Source: Bacteroidales bacterium UBA4231 (lineage in GTDB: Bacteria; Bacteroidota; Bacteroidia; Bacteroidales; UBA932). From it: DNA of 64,000 nt. A model generated the notes under the pieces. The model ran no database searches, was not told where the DNA came from, and saw only the letters and a list, made by a program, of their open reading frames with translations. This document shows positions 1 to 7,835 of this stretch, one piece after another. How positions within the stretch are numbered: the stretch's first letter is position 1; every line of letters begins with the position of its first letter. The position numbers were made by a program, and so were the translations under genes. The DNA lies in assembly GCA_002396335.1 (NCBI GenBank), contig DGXN01000020.1, positions 2,195 through 66,194 of the forward strand. The letters run 5' to 3'.

Positions 1-113
1 CGAACCTGCGTGACAACACACGGACCAGCCTCAATGACGGTGCACGGGATATTCTTCCCGTCGGCACCGAAGACGGAAATCATTCCGACTTTCTTTCCAA
101 TTAAACCAGGCAT
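1..113 (-). CDS. rplC: 50S ribosomal protein L3, N-terminal fragment
   Basis: The first 37 codons of L3, cut by the left edge. The start [20 protein letters not shown] and the following [12 protein letters not shown] are the highly conserved L3 N-terminus. L3 binds 23S rRNA early in assembly of the large subunit. In most Bacteroidales rpsJ (S10) lies directly upstream of rplC; here the upstream neighbour is a ManC-like gene and the gene has its own promoter about 75 bp upstream. The rest of the ribosomal operon should continue to the left of the window. Confidence 0.93.
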   Translation of the reverse strand, partial: MPGLIGKKVGMISVFGADGKNIPCTVIEAGPCVVTQV

Positions 114-154
114 TGGTGTTTGTTAATTAATTGTTTATAAATACTTTAGCCACT

Positions 155-188
155 AAAAAGCGGCCCGCATACTCTTTTTGCGGACCGC
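155..188 (-). terminator. Intrinsic terminator after the manC-like gene
   Basis: Read on the minus strand, a 9-bp stem (GCGGTCCGC pairing with GCGGGCCGC, one G-U pair, 11-nt loop) is followed by five T. It lies about 50 bp past the manC-like stop and probably ends the cdaA-mutS2-yraN-manC transcript. The 5' arm abuts the -7 box of the rplC promoter, so RNA starting at that promoter would lack a full 5' arm and escape termination. Confidence 0.7.
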
Positions 189-220
189 AAAGATACGGAT
201 AAATATTTGAAAATCCAAAA
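188..220 (-). promoter_or_regulatory. Bacteroidota-type promoter for rplC
   Basis: The -7 box TATCTTTG is at 188-195 and a TTTTGG -33 element at 215-220, with 19 bp between them. This matches the known TTTG-N19-TAnnTTTG consensus of Bacteroidota primary sigma promoters. The predicted start is near 181-184, giving a leader of about 70 nt before rplC. Confidence 0.7.
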
Positions 221-237
221 GTTATCAACAGGTTTTT

Positions 238-1008
238 TCACAGCCTGTCAATGTCGGCCCAGCCGAACCGGGCGGGATAGAGCCAGGCCCTGGAAGTGTG
301 CTCCATGACACCGTAGTCCAGGGAAACCTTGGGGCATTCCGCGTAGGCCCGCTCCACGAAGGCGGGTTCGCCGATATGGTCCTGCCAGCCGCGGAAAAGC
401 TCGGTGACCTCAGGGAGGTATTTCTCCATCTCGGCGCAGATGGTGGAGGCCCGCCAGATGAAGATACCGCTGTTCCAGAAGAACTCGCCCGTGCGGACGA
501 ACACCTCGGCCAGTTCCAGCGGCGGCTTTTCCGTGAAGGTTTTCACCTGCAGGGGGCCGGCCATCAGGTGGGCATTGCGCCCTTCCCGGACCTGGATGTA
601 GCCGAAGTTCACATCCGGCGTCTTGGGAACGATGCCGAGCGTCATCAGGACGTCGTTTTCCTCCACATAGTCGAAGGCTTCGCCGATGGTGCGCGCAAAC
701 AGGGCCTCGTCGCGGATGACAAGGTCCCAGGGAGTGGCCACGATCACGGCTTCCGGGTCACGCACAAGGAGCGTATAAGCCGCAAATGCCATGCAGGGCG
801 CCGTTTTCCGGGCCGACGGTTCCCGCAGCAGGTTCTTTTCCGGAAGGGCGGGCAGAACGCGGCGCGCCTCGGCGGCGAAACGTTCCAGGGTTACCACGAG
901 GATGTTCTCCTCCGGGACCACTTGCTGGAAGCGTTCATAAGTGACCTGCAACTGTTTGGGCGAGCCGGCACCGTCGGCCATGATGACACAATATCTGTGA
1001 GGATTCAT
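238..1008 (-). CDS. Shortened, probably degenerate mannose-1-phosphate guanylyltransferase-like protein
   Basis: 256 aa, against about 350 in the ManC family. Family landmarks are visible: YCVIMA at the N-terminus, NFGYIQV, FTEKP, WNSGIFIWRA, SLDYGVMEHT and a final GWAD. However, the nucleotide-binding loop (normally GGxGxRxxPxxxxxPKQ) is reduced to MADGAGSPKQ, with about 15 residues missing. The PSDH-like metal motif reads TPWDL, and the protein stops right after the GWSD-like motif, so the C-terminal part is absent. A functional enzyme would make GDP-mannose from GTP and mannose-1-phosphate; this copy may be inactive or a decaying paralogue. It starts 15 bp after yraN and is last in the cdaA-mutS2-yraN group. 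Confidence 0.7.
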   Translation of the reverse strand: MNPHRYCVIMADGAGSPKQLQVTYERFQQVVPEENILVVTLERFAAEARRVLPALPEKNLLREPSARKTAPCMAFAAYTLLVRDPEAVIVATPWDLVIRDEALFARTIGEAFDYVEENDVLMTLGIVPKTPDVNFGYIQVREGRNAHLMAGPLQVKTFTEKPPLELAEVFVRTGEFFWNSGIFIWRASTICAEMEKYLPEVTELFRGWQDHIGEPAFVERAYAECPKVSLDYGVMEHTSRAWLYPARFGWADIDRL

Positions 1009-1023
1009 AACGCAGAACTGATT

Positions 1024-1398
1024 TTACACATACATGGGAATCCAGGCCTGGGGAAAATAACGCACCACGGTATGGCCGCCATCGAACAGGACGGAAACAA
1101 TGTCGAAGAAAACTTCCCGCCCGGCCAGCTTATTCTTATTAAGGTACTGGAGCGCAGCGGCGCTGATGCGCTTCTGCTTCAACGGGGAAACCTGGTCCGA
1201 GACGGACGTGGTGGCAGGCGCCGTCCGCGCCTTTACCTCTACGAAGTGAAGGCCGTCGGCGGCTTCTGAAACGATATCCAGCTCCAGATGGCCGGCCCGC
1301 CAGTTGCGGTCCAGGATCTGATGGCCGCGCGAGCGTAGAAAATCGCAGGCCATCTCTTCTCCCATCTCTCCTATCTTGCTGGTTCTGAGAACATTCAT
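1024..1398 (-). CDS. yraN: YraN family (UPF0102) putative endonuclease
   Basis: 124 aa, the usual family length. The N-terminal GEMGEEMACDFLRSRG and the core ELDIV...FVEVKAR form the conserved restriction-endonuclease-like fold motif (E, D, E-x-K). The physiological substrate of the family is not established; it is commonly linked to DNA repair or recombination. The gene lies 11 bp after mutS2, which supports a DNA-processing role, and is followed at 15 bp by the manC-like gene. Start ATG at 1398 is chosen by the conserved N-terminal alignment. Confidence 0.9.
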   Translation of the reverse strand: MNVLRTSKIGEMGEEMACDFLRSRGHQILDRNWRAGHLELDIVSEAADGLHFVEVKARTAPATTSVSDQVSPLKQKRISAAALQYLNKNKLAGREVFFDIVSVLFDGGHTVVRYFPQAWIPMYV

Positions 1399-1409
1399 GG
1401 TTACAGGTC

Positions 1410-3923
1410 TTAGTCAAATTTTACCACCGTCACGCCGGATCCGCCAAACTGGATGTGCTCGTCAGCGGCCGATGTGACGCCGGGAACGGTGCGGACGTAC
1501 TTCTGGATTTCTTCCCGAAGGGCGCCCGTACCCTTACCATGCAAAATTCGCACCGAAGGGACGCCAAGCATAATGGCATCGTCAATATATTTCATCACAA
1601 TCTCCAGGGCGTCGGCCACACGCTCGCCGCGGACGTCCAGTTCTGTCTTGAAATTGGCTTTCCGCTCGGACAGGGAGCTGTCATACACCTGGCGCGGACG
1701 CTCCGAAGGGGCCTTGGCCACAGCCTTGTATTCGCTGGCCGTTATGCGTTCCACGCGGTCCAGGGGCATTTTTGTCGTGATGTTGCCCACAATCACCGTC
1801 ACGGCCTTGGTGCTGACGACAGACACTTCGCCCACCATCCCGTTCTCCTTGATGCGCACCTTCTCCCCTACTTTCAGCGGGGCGTTCCGGAAGGCCGACA
1901 GTTTCCGCGCCTCTTCCTCCCGCTGCTGCATCTGCTGGAGGGTTTCGCCGTCGGCCCGGCGTCTTTTCCGGACCATCTCCCGCTCTTTCCGCTCCTTGAC
2001 CGTGGCCAGTTTCCTGTCGATGTAGGCGTCGCGGCGGCTGCGTCCTTCGGCCAAGGCGCCCAGGAAGCCCTGCAATTCGGCACGGGCCTGGAGGGTCTGC
2101 TCCTTGTCGGCCTGGGTTTCGCGGATGGTGCGGATGGTGCTTTCCACCTGCTTGTTGGCCCCGCGCACAATCTTTTCCGCTTCCGCGCGGGCTTCGTCCA
2201 GGATGCGGCGGCGCATCTCCTTGATTTCCTCCAGTTCCTTTTCGTAACGGTCGGTGAGGCCTTCGAGGGTTTTGTCCGTAGCGCGGATGCGGGTGAGCTT
2301 TTCGTCCAGCTGGCGGCGGCTGCGGGCAATCTTGCGGAGGTTCCGCTCGATTCCCACGAACTGCTCGCCGGCGCGTTCCTCCGCGTCGTGGACCAGCGCT
2401 TCGGGCATTCCCATCTTACGGGCCAGCTCAAAGGCAAAAGAAGACCCCGGAAGGCCAATCTCCAATTGGAACAGCGGCGCAACGGTGGCCGCGTCGAACT
2501 GCATGGCGCCGTTCACCACGCCGGTCTGCTCCGACGAAGCGTACAGCTTCAGGTTGGTATAGTGTGTCGTGATGACTCCGTATGCTCCCCGTTCGTCCAG
2601 CTGGTGGAGGATGGCTTCCGCAATGGCGCCGCCGGCTGCCGGTTCCGTCCCGGAGCCGAACTCGTCGATCAGGACCAGGGTGCGGGCGTCGGCCACCTCC
2701 AGCATGGATTTCATGTCGGCCAGGAAAGAGCTGTAGGTGGACAGGTCGTTCTCCAGGGACTGGTCGTCGCCGATAGAGACCATAATCCGGTCAAACACAG
2801 GCAGTTCAGAAGTTTCCGACGTGGGAATGAGCATGCCCCACTGGAACATGTACTGCAGCAGGCCCACCGTCTTCATGCATACGCTCTTGCCACCGGCATT
2901 TGGGCCGGAGATCAGGAGAATCCGCTTGGCGGGCGTGAGGGTGACGGTAAGGGGGACAATCTGCTTCCCTTCCTTCCGGAGGGACTTTTCCAAAAGCGGA
3001 TGGCGGGCTTTCCGAAGGCTCAGCGAGCCGTCCTGCGACACCACCGGCATGCCGGCGATGTAATCCAGCGCCACATGCGCCTTGGCCATATTGAAATCCA
3101 GTTCGCCGATCAGGGTTGCGCCGGCAATGAGCTCCGGCACATAGGGGCGCAGGAATTCCGCGAATTCATACAGGATGCGGGCGATTTCCCGCGTCTCGGC
3201 AAAATGGAGTTCGGAAATCTCGTTCTGCAGGGCCACAATCTCGGCCGGCTCCATGAAGGTGGTCTTCCCGGTGGCCGATTCATCGTACACAAAGCCCTGG
3301 AACTGCCGTTTTTTGGCCGATGCGACCGGGATGAGCATCTTGCCGTCCCGGATCGAGACGCTGGCGTCGGCATCCACGATTCCGGAGAGCTGGGCCTGCC
3401 GGAGGATGGCATTCATCCGGCGGGAGACGTTCAGTTCCTTGTCGCGGATGCTGCGGCGGATGGAATACAGTTCGTCCGACGCGGTGTCCTTAATCTCGCC
3501 GTGGCGGTCCAGAATGGCGTCGATGCGGCGGGAAACGTCGGCGGGGGCGCTGATTCCCGCGCACAGGTGCTGCAGGTTGGGGTAAATCCCCTCCTTCACC
3601 GAATGGAAGAAATGCAGGGCCTTCCGCAGCGTTTCCAGCAGGGTGCGCAGCTTCCCGAGGGACAGCAGGTCAATCGAAGCATTCTTGCCGACCGGTTCCA
3701 GGAAGCCGATGGCGTCGATGTAGCCGGAAGTGGGGAAATTCTCCTCGAACATGAGGATCAGGCGCATCTCGTCGGCGAGAAGATGCCGACGGTGGATTTC
3801 CTCCGCGTCGGTGCTGAATTCCTCCTCCTGCGTGCGCAGAGCGGCATATTCGGTGGAACAGCGCGCCTGAATCGCAGCGCGCACCCTGTCGAACCCCAGT
3901 TTTGCCTCCAGCCTCTCGTCCAT
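1410..3923 (-). CDS. mutS2: Endonuclease MutS2
   Basis: 837 aa. The order is an N-terminal MutS core, the ATPase Walker A GPNAGGKS (residues 340-347), Walker B LVLIDEFGSG with the TEP signature, a long charged coiled-coil clamp region (about 520-640), a KOW-like stretch, and a C-terminal Smr nuclease domain with LDVRG and HGKGTG. MutS2 lacks the mismatch-recognition domain of MutS. In characterised species it limits recombination or rescues collided ribosomes through its Smr domain. The start codon directly abuts the cdaA stop, indicating co-transcription and translational coupling. Confidence 0.96.
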   Translation of the reverse strand: MDERLEAKLGFDRVRAAIQARCSTEYAALRTQEEEFSTDAEEIHRRHLLADEMRLILMFEENFPTSGYIDAIGFLEPVGKNASIDLLSLGKLRTLLETLRKALHFFHSVKEGIYPNLQHLCAGISAPADVSRRIDAILDRHGEIKDTASDELYSIRRSIRDKELNVSRRMNAILRQAQLSGIVDADASVSIRDGKMLIPVASAKKRQFQGFVYDESATGKTTFMEPAEIVALQNEISELHFAETREIARILYEFAEFLRPYVPELIAGATLIGELDFNMAKAHVALDYIAGMPVVSQDGSLSLRKARHPLLEKSLRKEGKQIVPLTVTLTPAKRILLISGPNAGGKSVCMKTVGLLQYMFQWGMLIPTSETSELPVFDRIMVSIGDDQSLENDLSTYSSFLADMKSMLEVADARTLVLIDEFGSGTEPAAGGAIAEAILHQLDERGAYGVITTHYTNLKLYASSEQTGVVNGAMQFDAATVAPLFQLEIGLPGSSFAFELARKMGMPEALVHDAEERAGEQFVGIERNLRKIARSRRQLDEKLTRIRATDKTLEGLTDRYEKELEEIKEMRRRILDEARAEAEKIVRGANKQVESTIRTIRETQADKEQTLQARAELQGFLGALAEGRSRRDAYIDRKLATVKERKEREMVRKRRRADGETLQQMQQREEEARKLSAFRNAPLKVGEKVRIKENGMVGEVSVVSTKAVTVIVGNITTKMPLDRVERITASEYKAVAKAPSERPRQVYDSSLSERKANFKTELDVRGERVADALEIVMKYIDDAIMLGVPSVRILHGKGTGALREEIQKYVRTVPGVTSAADEHIQFGGSGVTVVKFD

Positions 3924-4736
3924 CTACTGCTCCTCCTTCATAATGGAACTCAGGATTTCCCGCAGTTCCTTCATGTCCTGGACGGTATGGATTTCGCCGC
4001 CCCGGACAAAACTCACGTTGCCGGTTTCCTCCGAAACCACCAGGATGTCGGCGTCGGTGTCTTCGGAAAGGCCGATGGCAGCGCGGTGACGCATGCCGTA
4101 ATGGGCAGGGATGTCGGTGCGGTTGGTCATCGGAAGCTGGCAGCGGGCGGCGGCGATGTGGTCGCCCACAATGATCATGGCGCCGTCGTGCAGCGGGGAA
4201 TTCTTGAAAAAGATGTTCATGATGAGGCGGCGGTTGATGTCGGCCTCAAAACGGTCGCCGGTGGAGATATACTCTTCCATGGACGACTTGTGCTGGATGA
4301 CGATGAGGGCGCCGGTCTTTTCGGCCGACATGGCCCGCACGGCCTCGCCCAGCTCTTCCACGCTGCGGCTGCCCATCTTCTCGTCCTTGATGCCCAGGAT
4401 GCGGTTGAACAGCTGGCCGGTGCGGCGGGTAAGGCCCGACGTGACGGCAAATCGGTTCAGCAGATGGCGGATTTCCGGCTGGAAGAGGATGATGATGGCC
4501 AGTACACCTACGTCCAGCAGCGTGTTCAGCAGCGCGGTCATCATCCGCATGTTCAGGGCGCTCACCACCACCTGCAGGATGAGCAGGGCGACCAGCACCA
4601 GCACGATATTCAGCACGGACGAATCCCCCCTGATGCTGCGGATCAGGAAGAAAATCACGGTGGCCACCATCAGGATGTCCAGGACATCCGCCCAGCCGAA
4701 GCTCAGGAAGCCGAATATGCCCATCACTTGAATCAT
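3924..4736 (-). CDS. cdaA: Diadenylate cyclase CdaA (c-di-AMP synthase)
   Basis: 270 aa from ATG at 4736. Three hydrophobic segments occupy residues 1-85, followed by the DAC catalytic domain with DGA (184-186) and RHR (216-218), the two motifs that bind ATP and metal. It condenses two ATP to c-di-AMP at the membrane, a second messenger for osmotic and cell-wall control. A TTG three codons upstream also opens the frame, but the ATG sits 6 nt after a -7 box, so the mRNA may be leaderless. It is the first gene of the cdaA-mutS2-yraN-manC-like group. The usual Bacteroides neighbour folP is absent; the upstream neighbour is a glycosidase. Confidence 0.95.
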   Translation of the reverse strand: MIQVMGIFGFLSFGWADVLDILMVATVIFFLIRSIRGDSSVLNIVLVLVALLILQVVVSALNMRMMTALLNTLLDVGVLAIIILFQPEIRHLLNRFAVTSGLTRRTGQLFNRILGIKDEKMGSRSVEELGEAVRAMSAEKTGALIVIQHKSSMEEYISTGDRFEADINRRLIMNIFFKNSPLHDGAMIIVGDHIAAARCQLPMTNRTDIPAHYGMRHRAAIGLSEDTDADILVVSEETGNVSFVRGGEIHTVQDMKELREILSSIMKEEQ

Positions 4737-4742
4737 AGTCTG

Positions 4743-4750
4743 CAAAGATA
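4743..4750 (-). promoter_or_regulatory. -7 promoter box for cdaA
   Basis: TATCTTTG on the minus strand, six bases before the cdaA ATG. No clear -33 TTTG is visible at the expected distance. Transcription would start at or very near the start codon. Confidence 0.5.
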
Positions 4751-4760
4751 CGTATTTTTA

Positions 4761-7700
4761 TCAATACATGAGTCTCACGGGACCCATGAGACCGGATTCA
4801 CGAAGCGGAGAGCCGGCTTCCGGGCCGGCGATGGTCCAGGTCTTGCGCTCGGCTTCCGGGAGGGAAGCGTCGTAGGCGAGACGGTTGAACCAAGTTCCGG
4901 TGACCGCGATACGGAGCGTATTGCGCCCGGCTTTTCCTTCCAGGCAAAGCCGGTAGGGTCTGGCCCACAGCACGCCGGAGGGCACGCCGTTCAGCGTCAC
5001 GTCGGCAATCATATCCACCCGGCCGAGGTCCAGGACCACCGGTCCGGCCTTGGGAAGGGTGAAGGTGGTTTCATAGACGGCCGTTCCGGAGAAGGCCTTT
5101 CCTTCCGGAGAAAGCGGGAGGTCTTTCCAAGCTGCCAGCGCGTTGATTTTCAGTGGTTTGTCAGGGATTCCCCAGCCTTCGGGGAACCGGAGGGTCCACT
5201 TGCTCAGCACCTTTTCCCGGCGGAGGTCCGGCACGGCGGCGGGGGCCTTCGTGCTCTCCGGGCGGAACACCACAAAGCAGTTTCCGGCCCGTTCCAGATC
5301 CAGGTGCACAAGTTGATAATCTCCTTCCTGCGTACTCTCGAGGCCGGTAACCTTGCCGCTGACAGCGTCCCACAGTTCGGCCTTCCCTGACGCCCGCAAC
5401 TTAACCGTACCCTGAAAACCCGAACCGACGGGAGCCGCGATGTAGTACCACTCGGCACCCTGGGCCTTGCGGTGCGTCCAAAGGAGAGGCGCTTCGCACA
5501 CGAGGTTCGGCGCCAGACCGAAGGCCTGAAGGCTGCCCGCCGTCACGGTGGGGGTCATCAGGACTTTGACACCGGCGGCGATCAGCTCCTGCAGCTTTTG
5601 CAGCGTCTTTTCCGAAAGCCGTTCCGGCTCGGAAACCCACAGCACGGAGTAGGAGATTCCTTCCGGGGTCGTCAGCCGTCCGTCCACCGCCTGAAGCCGG
5701 TTGAACAGGGCGTCCGGATTGCAATAATCATATTTGTAGCCTGCCGGGAAAGGAATTTTCTGGTCCGGCTTGTGGTAGCCCACTTCGTCGCCGGTGTACC
5801 ACAGCACGTCCACGACAGGAAGGCCGCGCTCCAGCAGATAGGAGGTGCGGGACAGGTAGCGGGTGAAATAAGGCATGTATTTCCACCAGGTCTGTCCCCT
5901 GAGGAAAGGCGTCCCGATCTTGTTGCCGAAGCTGGTTCCCGGCGGGAGGAAGTCCACCTGCGGATTGTGGGTATACGTGTGGAACACATTGTGGGTGACT
6001 CCCTCGGTCATATTCAGGTTGGCCACTTCCTTGAGCATCTCCCAGTGTTCGTCCCAGGTGAGATCGAAGGAGGTGAAACTTTCCGCCGCCACCCGGCGCT
6101 TGCCGTACAGGTGCGCGGCCGACGCCGTGGGTTTGATCGGCTTGAAGTTCAGGTCGCCCACATAACCTTCCGAGAAAGGATGCCAGAATTCGGTCATGGG
6201 GACGTCGGCATACTTGTAGTATTCCATGTAGTCCATGGAGACGACGTCGCCGCCGGCGGTCTCGTACTGCACGTCCAGGCCTTTTTCGTGGGCGAGGCGC
6301 ACCATTTCGCCGAAGAAGTTCTCATTGTACAGGGCCGTCTTCACTTTCCGCCAGTCCCCGAGGAACTTCGCGGTGGTTTCCGGACTGCCCAGCACATAGC
6401 CGGAAAGGGCAGGAAGCCAAGGGCGGAGGGCATAGCCGGCACGGGAGGCGAATTCGGCCTCCATTTCGCCGGTCCAGTTCTGGTTGCGGCATTCCCAGCT
6501 GTCCATGAGCATGCCGTCGGCCTTGCCCCGGAGCGGACCGTCCGCAAGACGGCCGACATAATGGGAGAACTGCGTCCGGGCGCCTCTGACGTCCAGTTTA
6601 TTGCATTCCCAGCCCGTCGCGTTTGCCGGGGCGGGCGAATTCTTGTAGCCGATGTTCACATGGCCGTAACGGAGGATGGTCCAATTTCCTTCCGGGGCAG
6701 TCCAGTTGAGCCGGCCGTCCGCATCCATCAGGCCGGTCAGGTCCAGCACGGTGGACGGGTCCACATAGCTTTCGGCCGCCCGGACGGCCTTTTCCTGGTA
6801 CTTCTCCCGTCCGCGCAGCGTGCGGCCGGCGGCTGCCCGCCAGTCATTCTGCCGCGCCGCCGAATAAAAGCGCAGGTAGGCCAGGTTCATCGGGTGCTCA
6901 TGGGTGAAGGTGAGGCGGTACTGTTCCGCCTCCGGGACTTCACGCAGGGCCAGGACAAAAGGTTCATTGTCCTGCCAGCTGGCCATGGGAAGCTGCACAT
7001 GGGCCACTTCCCGCTCCAGCCCGTCCCGGCAGACGACCCGGATATCCACGGTTATGCCGGGCGTATTGCAGAAAGCGTGGCTCAGCTCCTGCACGGCCGG
7101 CATCTCCAGAGTACGGAGCGGAGAGGATGTCCGGAAAGTGACTGTATGGGTGAGCGGTTCTTTTTCGGAAACACCCTTTTCGCCGCGGAGAAGGGCGGTC
7201 CAGGCGGCGTCGGCCTGGATGTCCTCGAGTTTCAGGGGTGAGCCGGTATCGCCTTCCGGCGTGGGAAAGGCGATGACGGAAATGTCGCGGTAGTCCCGCC
7301 ACGGTTCCTCCGAGCGCTGAGGTTTGGGAAGGAGGATTCCCTGCGCGCCGCCTTTGACGTCGGTGCGGCTCCAGACCAGGTCGCGCATGGCGTCCTCGGG
7401 GGTAATCCAAGGGCCGCCGGCCATGGCCCAGCCGGGGCAGGTCTGCACGGTGAGCCGAAGATCCAGGCTGCGGGCCTTCTCACCCAGATACGCCACCATC
7501 CGGTCCCAGTCTTCGGACAGTGGGACGATGGGTTCCTTTACCTCCGGCCATCGGCCTCCGAAGGCGCCGTGGAACCACTGGATGCCGGAGATGCCGGCCT
7601 CGGCAATGGCTTGGAGGTCGGCGTCCATCCCCTCGCGGGAGACATTGTCGCCGATGAAATGGAACCAGGTCTGGGGCCAGAAATCCTTGGGCGGAGCGGC

Positions 7701-7829
7701 GAAGTATTTTTCGTCCTGTTCGCTGAAGGGGGCATCCAGGATGGCCTTGTCGGCCTGGATGGAAGCCACTTGGGCCTGGGCATAGACGGCTGCCACCGTA
7801 CCCAGAAGGGTGATCAAGAGTCTTTTCAT
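4761..7829 (-). CDS. GH106-type glycoside hydrolase (putative alpha-L-rhamnosidase), secreted
   Basis: 1022 aa with a signal peptide (MKRLLITLLGTVAAVYAQAQ). The N-terminal region has the GH106 pattern: FWPQTWFHFIGDNVSREGMD, GISGIQWF, then TCPGWAMAGGPWITPEDAM, which parallels the SPGW...GGPW segment of known rhamnosidases. A C-terminal beta-sandwich ends in SGLMGPVRLMY, typical of the family. The likely role is periplasmic or surface release of rhamnose or related sugars from plant or microbial polysaccharide. The start is 6 bp after the thrA stop, so it may be read with the thr/dap genes although functionally unrelated. Family assignment rests on remembered motifs; the substrate is inferred. 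Confidence 0.8.
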   Translation of the reverse strand: MKRLLITLLGTVAAVYAQAQVASIQADKAILDAPFSEQDEKYFAAPPKDFWPQTWFHFIGDNVSREGMDADLQAIAEAGISGIQWFHGAFGGRWPEVKEPIVPLSEDWDRMVAYLGEKARSLDLRLTVQTCPGWAMAGGPWITPEDAMRDLVWSRTDVKGGAQGILLPKPQRSEEPWRDYRDISVIAFPTPEGDTGSPLKLEDIQADAAWTALLRGEKGVSEKEPLTHTVTFRTSSPLRTLEMPAVQELSHAFCNTPGITVDIRVVCRDGLEREVAHVQLPMASWQDNEPFVLALREVPEAEQYRLTFTHEHPMNLAYLRFYSAARQNDWRAAAGRTLRGREKYQEKAVRAAESYVDPSTVLDLTGLMDADGRLNWTAPEGNWTILRYGHVNIGYKNSPAPANATGWECNKLDVRGARTQFSHYVGRLADGPLRGKADGMLMDSWECRNQNWTGEMEAEFASRAGYALRPWLPALSGYVLGSPETTAKFLGDWRKVKTALYNENFFGEMVRLAHEKGLDVQYETAGGDVVSMDYMEYYKYADVPMTEFWHPFSEGYVGDLNFKPIKPTASAAHLYGKRRVAAESFTSFDLTWDEHWEMLKEVANLNMTEGVTHNVFHTYTHNPQVDFLPPGTSFGNKIGTPFLRGQTWWKYMPYFTRYLSRTSYLLERGLPVVDVLWYTGDEVGYHKPDQKIPFPAGYKYDYCNPDALFNRLQAVDGRLTTPEGISYSVLWVSEPERLSEKTLQKLQELIAAGVKVLMTPTVTAGSLQAFGLAPNLVCEAPLLWTHRKAQGAEWYYIAAPVGSGFQGTVKLRASGKAELWDAVSGKVTGLESTQEGDYQLVHLDLERAGNCFVVFRPESTKAPAAVPDLRREKVLSKWTLRFPEGWGIPDKPLKINALAAWKDLPLSPEGKAFSGTAVYETTFTLPKAGPVVLDLGRVDMIADVTLNGVPSGVLWARPYRLCLEGKAGRNTLRIAVTGTWFNRLAYDASLPEAERKTWTIAGPEAGSPLRESGLMGPVRLMY

Positions 7830-7835
7830 GGCGGA

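Noticed and set aside
1455-5390. Open frame of over 1300 codons on the plus strand
   Set aside because: It is antisense to mutS2, cdaA and part of the glycosidase gene; its translation is His/Gly/Val-rich without domains, a typical shadow in GC-rich coding DNA.
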